From Pseudomonadota bacterium (GTDB lineage: Bacteria > Pseudomonadota > Gammaproteobacteria > Acidiferrobacterales > Acidiferrobacteraceae): a DNA stretch of 64,000 nucleotides. Where the stretch lies: positions 1 through 64,000 of the forward strand of contig JAJYQN010000065.1 of NCBI GenBank assembly GCA_021794595.1, given 5' to 3'. The notes beneath the pieces are model-generated. The model searched no databases. It was not told the DNA's origin and was given only the letters and a program-made list of their open reading frames with translations. The translations under genes and the position numbers were made by a program. This document shows positions 50,834 to 59,417 of the stretch, piece by piece; the stretch's first letter is position 1, and each line of letters starts with the position of its first letter.

Positions 50834-52368
50834 CTTGGCACGATGCCCATACGCTCAATCCTCGGCAGTTTGAGGCCTATGAGGAGGAGTTGTGTACCCG
50901 TGCCCTAGGCGGGGAGGCGGTGCTCGGGTTTCTGCGATTGTCGCGCTGTGCGCTCATGGGGGCCTTTGAGGATCATCGCAGAGCCTTACGTCTGTCCTAT
51001 GTAGGCGACCGCTTCCCCATTATCCGTCGCCGTACGGGTGGCGGCAGTCTCTCGCTGGATCCGGGGACGCTTATTCTGGTGCTCGCGTTTCCAAGCCCCC
51101 GAGAATCCGTGAAGCCCCTGGCCGAACTCATGGCCGACTTATGCGCCCCGCTCTTGCAGGCCTTGGGCCAGTATGGCCTCGGTGCGCGCTTTGATGCCCC
51201 AAACGACATGACGGTCGAGGGGCGCAAGATCGGCAGCGGCTTTTTGCTGCGCGACGGAGATGTCGTTGTGTTTGAGGCGGCGCTGGCCCTGTCTCTGGAT
51301 GTCGAAGAGCTGTTGAAGACCCTGAGGCTACCCCTCGAAAAGCTTTCGGCGACCGGGATTTTGGCCGCTCGCGATCGTTTCGCGCCCCTGACGGCCCATG
51401 TTCCCGATCTGAAAGCCGCCGCCCTTCATTCCACGATCGCCACACACATGGCCCAAACGCTCGGTCTTTCCTCGCGGCGCGAAAGGCCGCCGCGCCCGGC
51501 GGCGCGCAGCGCCACGACCTCTACCGAAGATCCTCTCCCCGATGTCTCGGCCTTCCTAAAAACCCCAGGGGGTGTCGTGTATATCGATGTCTGCTTGGAC
51601 GGGGCCACTGTACATCGCGCCCAGTTTACAGGCAGCATTCACGGCGCCAACCCAAAGACCTGGGCGCGTCTTTCCGATTCTTTGCTCGGTTCCGATGTCG
51701 CAAGGCTTGGAGCGACCTTGGACCGCGCACTAGAAGGCTTCCCCGATATGATAGGCATAGATCGGGCCGACATCGTCTATCTCGGGGCATTGTGCGCGTC
51801 TCGCTACGCGCTAAGCCGGCACTTGGATGTCTTTGCGGCGCGCCAGATCACGATTTTTAGTCCCGATCGGACCGCCTCGGCGCCAGACATCCTGGCGGCC
51901 GCGGAGGTCGTGCTGCTCCCTTACTGCGCGAAACCGTCCTGGTGTAAATGGCGCCATCGAGACGGCTGCTCAGAATGTGGCTTCTGCGCGGTCGGCGAGG
52001 CCTATCACCTAGGGCGTCAGCGTGGCCTTCAGGTTGTGACCATTACCGCCTACGAACATCTTTGTGCGGTGCTAGCCGACATGAAACGCCGTAAGGTGTC
52101 CGCGTTTCTCGGCGTCTGTTGTACCGACTTTTTCCTTAAGCGCGATTACGCCTTCGTGGATGCGGGGATACCCGCCCTCTTTATCGATATAGGGGGCGAC
52201 ACGTGCTACACCCTGCGTTTGGAGGAGGCCGCTTACGCGGGGCGGTTCGAGGCCGAGGCATCTTTGGATGCGCGTTTATTCGCGAAAGTCCTGCACTGGC
52301 GAGACCGCTTGAGGGCCGATCATGAACCGGAGGTCGGCGGCGTCTCTGGTCCCAACGCGATCTTATGA
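50818..52368 (+). CDS. Lipoate-protein ligase (LplA-like) fused to DUF116 domain
   Basis: LplA motifs 'RRRTGGGSLSLDPGTLILVL', 'DAPNDMTVEGRKIGSGFLLRDG'; C-terminal 'WCKWRHRDGCSECGFCAVGEAYHL...FLGVCCTDFFLKRDYAFVDAGIPALFIDIGGDTCY' DUF116; overlaps ubiV. Confidence 0.85.
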   Translation: MPAILAWHDAHTLNPRQFEAYEEELCTRALGGEAVLGFLRLSRCALMGAFEDHRRALRLSYVGDRFPIIRRRTGGGSLSLDPGTLILVLAFPSPRESVKPLAELMADLCAPLLQALGQYGLGARFDAPNDMTVEGRKIGSGFLLRDGDVVVFEAALALSLDVEELLKTLRLPLEKLSATGILAARDRFAPLTAHVPDLKAAALHSTIATHMAQTLGLSSRRERPPRPAARSATTSTEDPLPDVSAFLKTPGGVVYIDVCLDGATVHRAQFTGSIHGANPKTWARLSDSLLGSDVARLGATLDRALEGFPDMIGIDRADIVYLGALCASRYALSRHLDVFAARQITIFSPDRTASAPDILAAAEVVLLPYCAKPSWCKWRHRDGCSECGFCAVGEAYHLGRQRGLQVVTITAYEHLCAVLADMKRRKVSAFLGVCCTDFFLKRDYAFVDAGIPALFIDIGGDTCYTLRLEEAAYAGRFEAEASLDARLFAKVLHWRDRLRADHEPEVGGVSGPNAIL

Positions 52369-52371
52369 ACC
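51940..52371. repeat. Direct repeat copy 1 (DUF116 3' end, 432 bp)
   Basis: Identical to 54640-55071 except at 51945 (t vs c); offset 2700 bp. Confidence 0.97.
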
Positions 52372-52536
52372 TAAATTCGGCAGTTGAAGTGACTGCTACC
52401 AAAACGACGGCTTGATTCATAAGACTTTATGCCAAAACGTGCGTTCGCCCATTGGATGAACGGCGGAGTCATTGAAATCCCTTAGAAACCCGGCAGATAG
52501 GATGCATTTCCCACGCTGACTGCCGGATGTAGGATA
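52371..52536. mobile_element. MITE-like ~166 bp insertion interrupting repeat copy 1
   Basis: Absent from the corresponding site in copy 2 (gaac|cgcccc); near-terminal inverted repeat CTAAATTCGGCAGT (52371-52384) / ACTGCCGGATGTAG (52519-52532), 12/14 match; flanked by AACC (52368-52371, 52537-52540). Confidence 0.65.
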
Positions 52537-52561
52537 AACCGCCCCAGGCAAAAACATTGAC
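52537..52561. repeat. Continuation of direct repeat copy 1 beyond the insertion (matches 55068-55092)
   Basis: aaccgccccaggcaaaaacattgac, 25/25 identical. Confidence 0.9.
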
Positions 52562-52704
52562 ACGCGTCGGCCGGCCGTTTTCTCTCACCGTCGCTGCGCG
52601 CCAGGGAGAGCGAAGCGAGGGCGCGGTGTCCGCGGGAGGCGTAGGTCCTTTCAGGTGGCCGCAGGCCACCTAGCTTAAGGACATCGATACGCCATCCAGT
52701 TATT

Positions 52705-52749
52705 GCGGGCGAGCCTCTTGTGCGAAAGACAAGCGCACGGCTCGCCCGC
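52705..52749. repeat. Strong hairpin upstream of abiEi
   Basis: gcgggcgagcc-(23 nt)-ggctcgcccgc, perfect 11-bp stem. Confidence 0.6.
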
Positions 52750-53022
52750 GGGACGGCCGCGTTCTGACATTTTGAGGTCGAGGGGTAAGTATCGACTGTC
52801 ACTCAAAGGCGTTTGTATCGGTAATGATAGGTGTTGGGCGTCATTCAGGTCTTGTGCCTACCTACACGATTACGTGATGAGCTGGTAACAAAATCTCGCC
52901 GTACTGACATCAGGAGGCGATACCTCGTTCGATGATAGAGGCCGCACGGCGATTCAGCTGCCATTCGCATTGAAAACCGTCAGAAACTCATAGATACTTA
53001 TTCCACACACGAGTAAGCCACT

Positions 53023-53619
53023 ATGCCCTTCCTTGCCCAACAAGTACTTGAATACGCCGCCGGGCTGCCGGAGGGCAGACCTATAGTCGCCAAGGAACTG
53101 TTGCACTTGGGCCGGCGGGCCGCTGTGGACCAAGTGTTGTCCCGTCTGGTTCAGCGTGGCGCCCTTCTGCGCGCGGGTCGCGGCATCTATGTCTTGCCCG
53201 TCGCGAACCGCTTTGGTACCCGCGCGCCTTCGGCCGCTAAGCTGGTCGAGGGCTTGGCAATCCAGCGAGGGGAGACTATCGTGCGGCACGGTGCCGTTGC
53301 CGCCAATGCGCTGGGCCTGACCACGCAGGTGCCGATGCGAGCCGTCTATCTCACGTCCGGCCCCAGTCGCCGTTTGAAATTAGGTGCGCAGATGGTTGAG
53401 TTTCGGCACGTGCCAGGGTGGCAACTGATCTTTCCGGGGCGGACCGCAGGCGACGTCGTACGGGCACTGGCTTGGCTGGGCCCGGAAAAGGCCGGGGAAG
53501 CGATCCGGAAGCTGCGCGCCAAGCTGCCGCCGTCCGAGCGGAAAGAGGTCGCGTCGGCGCGGTCGCGCCTACCGACCTGGATGGCCCAAGAGGTAAGCGC
53601 CCTGGTGACCCGTGGTTGA
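53023..53619 (+). CDS. AbiEi/DUF6088-type antitoxin
   Basis: 'LPEGRPIVAKELLHLGRRAAVDQVLSRLVQRGALLRAGRGIYVLP' winged helix; directly upstream of AbiEii. Confidence 0.85.
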   Translation: MPFLAQQVLEYAAGLPEGRPIVAKELLHLGRRAAVDQVLSRLVQRGALLRAGRGIYVLPVANRFGTRAPSAAKLVEGLAIQRGETIVRHGAVAANALGLTTQVPMRAVYLTSGPSRRLKLGAQMVEFRHVPGWQLIFPGRTAGDVVRALAWLGPEKAGEAIRKLRAKLPPSERKEVASARSRLPTWMAQEVSALVTRG

Positions 53620-54622
53620 ATTCTTCAAGCTTTCCACCGCCGAACGTCTGGACGTCCTCGAGGCCGTAGCCACCGCATCGGGCCTCCCGCCCCACCTGCT
53701 GGAAAAAGACATCTGGGTAGTTTGGTCCTTGCGGCACCTCTTCGCTGGCCCCTATTCCGACCACCTGGTATTCAAGGGTGGCACGTCCTTGTCGAAGGCC
53801 TACGGCGTCATCCGACGTTTCTCCGAGGATGTGGACCTGACTTACGACATCCGTGCCATCGCCAGCGATCTGGTGGGCGATGCGAATGCGCCGCTGCCGG
53901 CCAGCAAGACCCAAGAGAGGCGCTGGAGCAAGGTGATTCGTGCGCGCCTGCTAGATTGGATCGGCGCTGAGATCGTGCCGCGTCTCAAGAACGACCTTGA
54001 GCAACAGAGTCTGCCGGCCACCGTGCGGGCTGAGGGCGACAAAGTGTTCATCGACTACGCGCCGCTTGCCGCCGGCACGGGTTACGTCGCGCCTGCTGTC
54101 ATGTGGGAGTTCGGTGCCCGCTCGACCGGCGAGCCTAGCGAACCGCGTGCCATCCGCTGCGACGCGGCCGCGTATCTGCAGGGGGTGGAGTTTCCGACCG
54201 CCACACCGCAGGTCATGCGCGCCGAGCGCACCTTCTGGGAGAAGGCCACCGCAATTCATGTTTTCTGCGCGCAAGGCGAGTTCCGGGGTCGTGACCGCTT
54301 CGCCCGTCACTGGCATGACGTGACGCGATTGGATGCGGCCGGCTTCGCCGATGCGGCCATCGCGGACAAAGCCCTGGCTCGGGCGGTCGCCGATCACAAG
54401 TGCCTGTTCTTCGCGGAAAAGAATCCGCACGGCGAGGTCATCGACTATCACGCAGCGGTCGCAGGCGGGCTCCAGCTCGTACCTCTTGACGGTGCGTTGG
54501 CCAAATTGGCCGCTGATTATCAACACATGGTCGATGACGGCTTATTCCTTGATGACCCCGAACCTTTCGGCGCTCTGCTGGAGCATTGTCGGGCCATTCA
54601 GAAAAAAGCCAATGCCAGATGA
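53612..54622 (+). CDS. AbiEii/AbiGii nucleotidyltransferase toxin
   Basis: 'EKDIWVVWSLRHLFAGPYSDHLVFKGGTSLSKAYGVIRRFSEDVDLTYDI' (KGGTSLSK...SEDVDL motif); GTG start overlapping antitoxin. Confidence 0.9.
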   Translation: MVEFFKLSTAERLDVLEAVATASGLPPHLLEKDIWVVWSLRHLFAGPYSDHLVFKGGTSLSKAYGVIRRFSEDVDLTYDIRAIASDLVGDANAPLPASKTQERRWSKVIRARLLDWIGAEIVPRLKNDLEQQSLPATVRAEGDKVFIDYAPLAAGTGYVAPAVMWEFGARSTGEPSEPRAIRCDAAAYLQGVEFPTATPQVMRAERTFWEKATAIHVFCAQGEFRGRDRFARHWHDVTRLDAAGFADAAIADKALARAVADHKCLFFAEKNPHGEVIDYHAAVAGGLQLVPLDGALAKLAADYQHMVDDGLFLDDPEPFGALLEHCRAIQKKANAR

Positions 54623-55068
54623 GCCACGCAATAGGCGCATGGTGCAAATGGCGCCATCGAGACGGCTGCTCAGAATGTGGCTTCTGCGCGGTCGGCGAGG
54701 CCTATCACCTAGGGCGTCAGCGTGGCCTTCAGGTTGTGACCATTACCGCCTACGAACATCTTTGTGCGGTGCTAGCCGACATGAAACGCCGTAAGGTGTC
54801 CGCGTTTCTCGGCGTCTGTTGTACCGACTTTTTCCTTAAGCGCGATTACGCCTTCGTGGATGCGGGGATACCCGCCCTCTTTATCGATATAGGGGGCGAC
54901 ACGTGCTACACCCTGCGTTTGGAGGAGGCCGCTTACGCGGGGCGGTTCGAGGCCGAGGCATCTTTGGATGCGCGTTTATTCGCGAAAGTCCTGCACTGGC
55001 GAGACCGCTTGAGGGCCGATCATGAACCGGAGGTCGGCGGCGTCTCTGGTCCCAACGCGATCTTATGA
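54619..55068 (+). pseudogene. Truncated DUF116 domain ORF (149 aa) from repeat copy 2
   Basis: 'MSHAIGAWCKWRHRDGCSECGFC...GPNAIL' identical to the C-terminus of 50818..52368 from W onward; ATG overlaps abiEii TGA. Confidence 0.7.
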
Positions 55069-55092
55069 ACCGCCCCAGGCAAAAACATTGAC
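54640..55092. repeat. Direct repeat copy 2 (uninterrupted, 453 bp)
   Basis: Matches 51940-52371 plus 52541-52561. Confidence 0.95.
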
Positions 55093-55722
55093 GCGCGCGG
55101 GAGGTACGTTCCGCCAAATCGTGCGTGAACGAAGGCAGGTGAGGTCTTGGGCCCAGTCAATGGCCTGGCATCGCAAACTGTATGTGAATTGAATGAAGGT
55201 CGCGCCCTTGGGCAGGATCGCTTCGAGCTCGTTTCCGATGCGGTGCACGGTCATCTTCGGAAGGGATTTGAGCGGCAGGCTTGATACAACCGCCGAAATG
55301 CGCTCCGCGCGTCGGCCGAGCAAGCTGGCGAGTTGCGCGGCGTCACCCTCCAAGACCATGACTTGCGGAAACCGAGCACGAAGATGGGCCGACAGCAAGG
55401 CCGATTGTTCCACAACGATAAGCCGTTTTGGGTCCAGGCCATGTGCCAAAAGCGCCGCTGTGACGACACCCGTGCCGCCTCCCAGTTCCACGATGTAGCC
55501 ATCGTCGGACGTGACCGCCTGGGCCGCCATGTAGTCAGCCAGATGGCGAGAGCTTGGGCATGCGGCACCCACTGCCTGCGGGCCCGAGCGCAGGACCTTT
55601 ATAAAGAGCCGCAGGTCCGCGGGCACGACGGAGACCCATAATCTGTTGATAAAGGCCCGGCATTCTTTATACCAGGTCGATCTTCCCCTTGGTTTTGTGC
55701 ATTCTGCCATGGCTTGCCCCAT
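55063..55722 (-). CDS. SAM-dependent methyltransferase (PmtA-like)
   Basis: 'YIVELGGGTGVVTAALLAHGLDPKRLIVVEQSALLSAHLRARFP', 'VSSLPLKSLP'. Confidence 0.8.
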   Translation of the reverse strand: MGQAMAECTKPRGRSTWYKECRAFINRLWVSVVPADLRLFIKVLRSGPQAVGAACPSSRHLADYMAAQAVTSDDGYIVELGGGTGVVTAALLAHGLDPKRLIVVEQSALLSAHLRARFPQVMVLEGDAAQLASLLGRRAERISAVVSSLPLKSLPKMTVHRIGNELEAILPKGATFIQFTYSLRCQAIDWAQDLTCLRSRTIWRNVPPARVNVFAWGGS

Positions 55723-55799
55723 AAGGCCTCTCGCCCCGAAAGACCGAGCGCATCAATTCCTATAGGGTAAGGATATAGTATGACGCGTTGAATGCAACG

Positions 55800-56282
55800 T
55801 TAGCGCGATAGGCGGCCCTTATGGCCCCCTTTCTGGCGGAGCGCGAAAGGCTTCTGAAAAGCCCGCCGACGGCGGTAGATCGCGCCCTCCAAGGCGTGGC
55901 GGATGTGAAGCGCGATATCGGTTTTGCCTTCCACGGCGAGCTGTCTGTCAAAAAAAAGCGCATCGGCATCGTCGGTTTGCCGCAATAAGGCCAAAAACGA
56001 CGCGATATCGCCGCGTATGCAGACGTCACAGCGCTCGGGTCGTACCGGCCAGAGCAGACCTTCGCGAACCACAAAACCAAGCTTTAACGCCGGTGCCGTG
56101 ATTTCGAGGCACAGGTGCGCCCCAGACAGGGCGTCAAGCGCCCCCTCGGTTTTGTCCATACCGAGCAGAATGTTGGTCATGAGGGCGGCCAAGGCTGCCA
56201 ATATCGGCGCCGGAACGACCCTCGCCGTAAGGCTCGCGGCGCGAGGCAGGGTGTGTTCAACAAGATGTTTGGCAAGGTTCAT
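55800..56282 (-). CDS. ubiT: UbiT-like SCP2-domain protein (O2-independent ubiquinone synthesis)
   Basis: SCP2 fold pattern 'LEITAPALKLGFVVREGLLWPVRPERCDVCIRGDIASFLALLRQTDDADALFFDRQLAVEGKTDIALHI'; UbiU/UbiV nearby. Confidence 0.85.
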   Translation of the reverse strand: MNLAKHLVEHTLPRAASLTARVVPAPILAALAALMTNILLGMDKTEGALDALSGAHLCLEITAPALKLGFVVREGLLWPVRPERCDVCIRGDIASFLALLRQTDDADALFFDRQLAVEGKTDIALHIRHALEGAIYRRRRAFQKPFALRQKGGHKGRLSR

Positions 56283-56316
56283 GGCGATATTGTGATCGGT
56301 CCCGGCACCCATATAA

Positions 56317-56330
56317 TTGATCCGTGTCAA
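56317..56330. promoter_or_regulatory. FNR-box-like palindrome between ubiT and ubiD
   Basis: TTGATccgtGTCAA. Confidence 0.6.
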
Positions 56331-56384
56331 AGGAGTTTGCGCTGGATCAAAAGTCCGCACCGGCAATGCTTATATTCTCTCGCT

Positions 56385-57848
56385 GTGCCCTTTTCCGACA
56401 TTCGTCAATTCCTGGCCCATCTCGAACGCCAACACCTCCTTAAGCGAGTGACGGCCGATGTGAGCGCACACCTGCAGATCACCGAGGTCTGCCGGCGCGC
56501 GATCATGGCGCACGGGCCCGCGCTCTTGTTCGAGCGCGTCGATGGTCGCGTGACCCCGGTCCTGGGCAATCTTTTTGGGACTGTCGAACGTGTCCTGCAG
56601 GCAATCGATTGCCCGGACGTGGCCGGCCTCCGGGCTCTGGGCGAATTGCTGGTGCGCATCAAGGAGCCGCGATGGCCGCAGACCATAGGCCAGGCGGCAC
56701 GCCATCTACCGACTATTCACAGGCTTTGGAGTGCGCACCCACGCCTGCTTTCGGCGGGCCCTGTTCAGGACTGTACGCAAGAAGGCCCCGACGTCGATCT
56801 GGAGACCCTACCGATATCCCATTGCTGGCCGGACGATGCCGGTAAGCTTTTGACCTTCGGTCTGGTCGTGACCCAGGCCGAACCGCGGGGCCGCCATAAC
56901 GTGGCCATCTATCGCCAGCAGCTCATTGGGCGCAACCGCCTCATCATGCGCTGGTTGGCCCATCGCGGCGGGGCTATGGATTACGCGCGTTGGCGCGAAA
57001 CGCGTCCGCACGAGCCCTTTCCCGTGGCGGTCGCGATCGGGGCCGACCCGGCCCTAACGGTCGCTGCGGTAGCGCCGATACCAGACAGTATCTCGGAATA
57101 TCAGTTTGCCGGGATCTTGCGCGGTGCGCGCACCGAGCTTGTCGCGGCGGGCAATGGCCTGCTTGTGCCCGCGCGCGCCGAGATGGTGCTTGAGGGGGTG
57201 ATCTTACCCGATGACGTGGCCCTCGAAGGACCGTTTGGCGACCATACCGGCTACTATAACGAGCAAGCCCGTTTCCCGGTCATGACCGTCCAGCGTATTA
57301 CGCATCGCAGCGCCCCGCTCTATCAGACGACCTATATGGGCCGGTCCCCGCACGACGAACCGTCGGTGCTCGCCATGGCCTTAAACGAGGTCTTCGTCCC
57401 GCTGCTTCAACAGCAGTTTCCCGAGATCGCTGATTTCTATTTACCGCCCGAGGCCTGCTCGTATCGCATCGCCGTGGTCAGTCTGCGCAAGCGCTACCCG
57501 GGCCATGCGCGCCGGATCATGATGGGGATATGGTCCTATTTGCGTCAATTTACTTACACCAAGTTCGTGATCGTCACGGACGACGATATCAATATTCGCG
57601 ATTGGTCGGACGTCATCTGGGCCGTCGTGACCCGTGCCGACCCCGCCCGGGACGCTCTGATCCTCACCGGCACGCCCATAGACTACCTGGACTTCGCAAG
57701 CCCTGAGCCCGGACTCGGCGGGAAAATGGGTATCGATGCGACCCTCAAGGGCCACCCCGAGACCACGCGCACCGCCGGCCGCCCGATTCGCCCCGATGCG
57801 CAGACCGCGGCTGCGGTCGCTGATATCTGCCGAAGCCTCGGTTTCTGA
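56385..57848 (+). CDS. ubiD: 4-hydroxy-3-polyprenylbenzoate decarboxylase
   Basis: 'RQQLIGRNRLIMRWLAHRGGAMDY', 'EGPFGDHTGYYNE', 'NEVFVPLLQQQFPEIADFYLPPEACSYR'; GTG start inferred. Confidence 0.93.
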   Translation: MPFSDIRQFLAHLERQHLLKRVTADVSAHLQITEVCRRAIMAHGPALLFERVDGRVTPVLGNLFGTVERVLQAIDCPDVAGLRALGELLVRIKEPRWPQTIGQAARHLPTIHRLWSAHPRLLSAGPVQDCTQEGPDVDLETLPISHCWPDDAGKLLTFGLVVTQAEPRGRHNVAIYRQQLIGRNRLIMRWLAHRGGAMDYARWRETRPHEPFPVAVAIGADPALTVAAVAPIPDSISEYQFAGILRGARTELVAAGNGLLVPARAEMVLEGVILPDDVALEGPFGDHTGYYNEQARFPVMTVQRITHRSAPLYQTTYMGRSPHDEPSVLAMALNEVFVPLLQQQFPEIADFYLPPEACSYRIAVVSLRKRYPGHARRIMMGIWSYLRQFTYTKFVIVTDDDINIRDWSDVIWAVVTRADPARDALILTGTPIDYLDFASPEPGLGGKMGIDATLKGHPETTRTAGRPIRPDAQTAAAVADICRSLGF

Positions 57849-57851
57849 TCT

Positions 57852-57865
57852 TTGATCCACATCAA
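57852..57865. promoter_or_regulatory. FNR box, consensus palindrome, upstream of hemN
   Basis: TTGATccacATCAA, same 14-mer as at 47294. Confidence 0.85.
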
Positions 57866-57912
57866 GGCCGCAGACCAAGCGTCCGCCTATCGTTAAGCTT
57901 TAGAGGTTACTT

Positions 57913-59283
57913 ATGAACGACCTTATCGATGAGTCACTGGTCGCGCGCTATGGGGAGTCGGCACCGCGCTACACGTCCTACCCTCCCGCGACTCAGTTTC
58001 ATGACCAGTTCAAGGCACGGGATCTGGCCGCAGCGCTCGGCGCGCATCGTAGCGAAGATCCGTGGTCACTCTACGTGCACATTCCGTTTTGCGAATCCGT
58101 ATGCTACTACTGCGCCTGCCACAAGATCGTTACCAAGCATCACGAACGCGGTGGCTCGTACGTGTCCTCCATGGCCCGCGAGCTTGCGCTCCTGGCGCCT
58201 TTGCTGGGGCCTGCCCCGCGTCTTGACCAATTGCACTGGGGCGGCGGTACGCCGACGTTTTTAAGCCATGACGACATGCGCACGTTGATGGTTGCAATTG
58301 CCGAGCATTTTGCGCTGCGCCCCGACGACACGGGCGAGTATTCCATCGAGATCGACCCACGCCACGCGTCGGACGCCACGCTCGCGCTTTTGCGCGACGT
58401 TGGGTTCAACAGGTTGAGTTTGGGTCTTCAGGATTTTGATCCCGAAGTGCAACGCGCCATTAATAGGAAACAGCCCTATTCCTTGGTCAATCGGGTCTTC
58501 TCGAGCGCTCGCGCGCTCGGATTTCAGTCAATAAGCGTCGATCTTATCTACGGTCTACCCCGCCAGAATCGCAGCCGATTCGCTCGCACACTGGATCGAG
58601 TGCTCAGGCTCTCGCCGGATCGGATATCGCTCTTTCATTACGCGCATCTGCCGGATCGCTTCAAGCCGCAGCGCCGCATCGAGGCCAATGACCTCCCGGA
58701 CGGCCCGACCAAGCTCGCCCTTTTGGGCGATGCCATTCGTGCCTTCCGGGAGGCGGGCTATGTGTACATCGGCCTTGATCACTTTGCCAAGTCGGAGGAT
58801 GAGTTGGCCCGCGCCCAACGCGATCGGACCCTCGGCCGCAACTTTCAGGGTTATTCAACCCATGGCGATCTCGATGTTCTCGGCATAGGGTCTTCGGCCG
58901 TGAGCCGCATAGGCTCCATCTACAGCCAAAACGCCTGGGATTTACGGCAGTATACGGATCTCATCGATAGCCAGATCCTTCCCGTGCGCCGGGGGTTCGA
59001 GTTGAGTGGCGATGATCGGATTCGGCGCGACTTAATCAATGGTCTCTTATGCCATATGGAATGCGATATCGGCGCCTTCGAGGCCCGCCATTCCCTCCAT
59101 TTCGCGCATTATTTTGCTTCCGAGATCGAGCGCCTAGGACCGTTTGTCGATGACGGTTTGATGACGCTCGGCGATCGCATGGTCGTGACCGACCGCGGCC
59201 AGATGCTGGTGCGCGCCATCTGTGCGGTCTTCGATCGTTACCTGGCCCGCGAAAACCGCCTGCGGTTTTCGCGGGTGATCTAA
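57913..59283 (+). CDS. hemN: Oxygen-independent coproporphyrinogen III oxidase
   Basis: 'APRYTSYPPATQFHD', 'LYVHIPFCESVCYYCACHKIVT', 'HWGGGTPTFL'. Confidence 0.96.
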   Translation: MNDLIDESLVARYGESAPRYTSYPPATQFHDQFKARDLAAALGAHRSEDPWSLYVHIPFCESVCYYCACHKIVTKHHERGGSYVSSMARELALLAPLLGPAPRLDQLHWGGGTPTFLSHDDMRTLMVAIAEHFALRPDDTGEYSIEIDPRHASDATLALLRDVGFNRLSLGLQDFDPEVQRAINRKQPYSLVNRVFSSARALGFQSISVDLIYGLPRQNRSRFARTLDRVLRLSPDRISLFHYAHLPDRFKPQRRIEANDLPDGPTKLALLGDAIRAFREAGYVYIGLDHFAKSEDELARAQRDRTLGRNFQGYSTHGDLDVLGIGSSAVSRIGSIYSQNAWDLRQYTDLIDSQILPVRRGFELSGDDRIRRDLINGLLCHMECDIGAFEARHSLHFAHYFASEIERLGPFVDDGLMTLGDRMVVTDRGQMLVRAICAVFDRYLARENRLRFSRVI

Positions 59284-59417
59284 GAGCGGAGGCGATCCGT
59301 GCGCGCCCGTAGGCCCCCTCGGCCCTGGCCAAGCGTGTCTTACGCCGATGGGGAGGCCGCTTTGGGTAGGCGGCGGGGACGAGCCGCTCTTCCGCCCGTC
59401 AAAGGCACACGCCACCC

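Noticed and set aside
52181-52420. 79-aa minus-strand ORF spanning the insertion boundary, and its partner 54881-55117
   Set aside because: Antisense to DUF116 coding sequence; exists only because of the repeat.
52369-54640. Search for an integrase/transposase that could explain the abiE insertion
   Set aside because: No ORF in the interval resembles a recombinase; only AbiEi and AbiEii are convincing.
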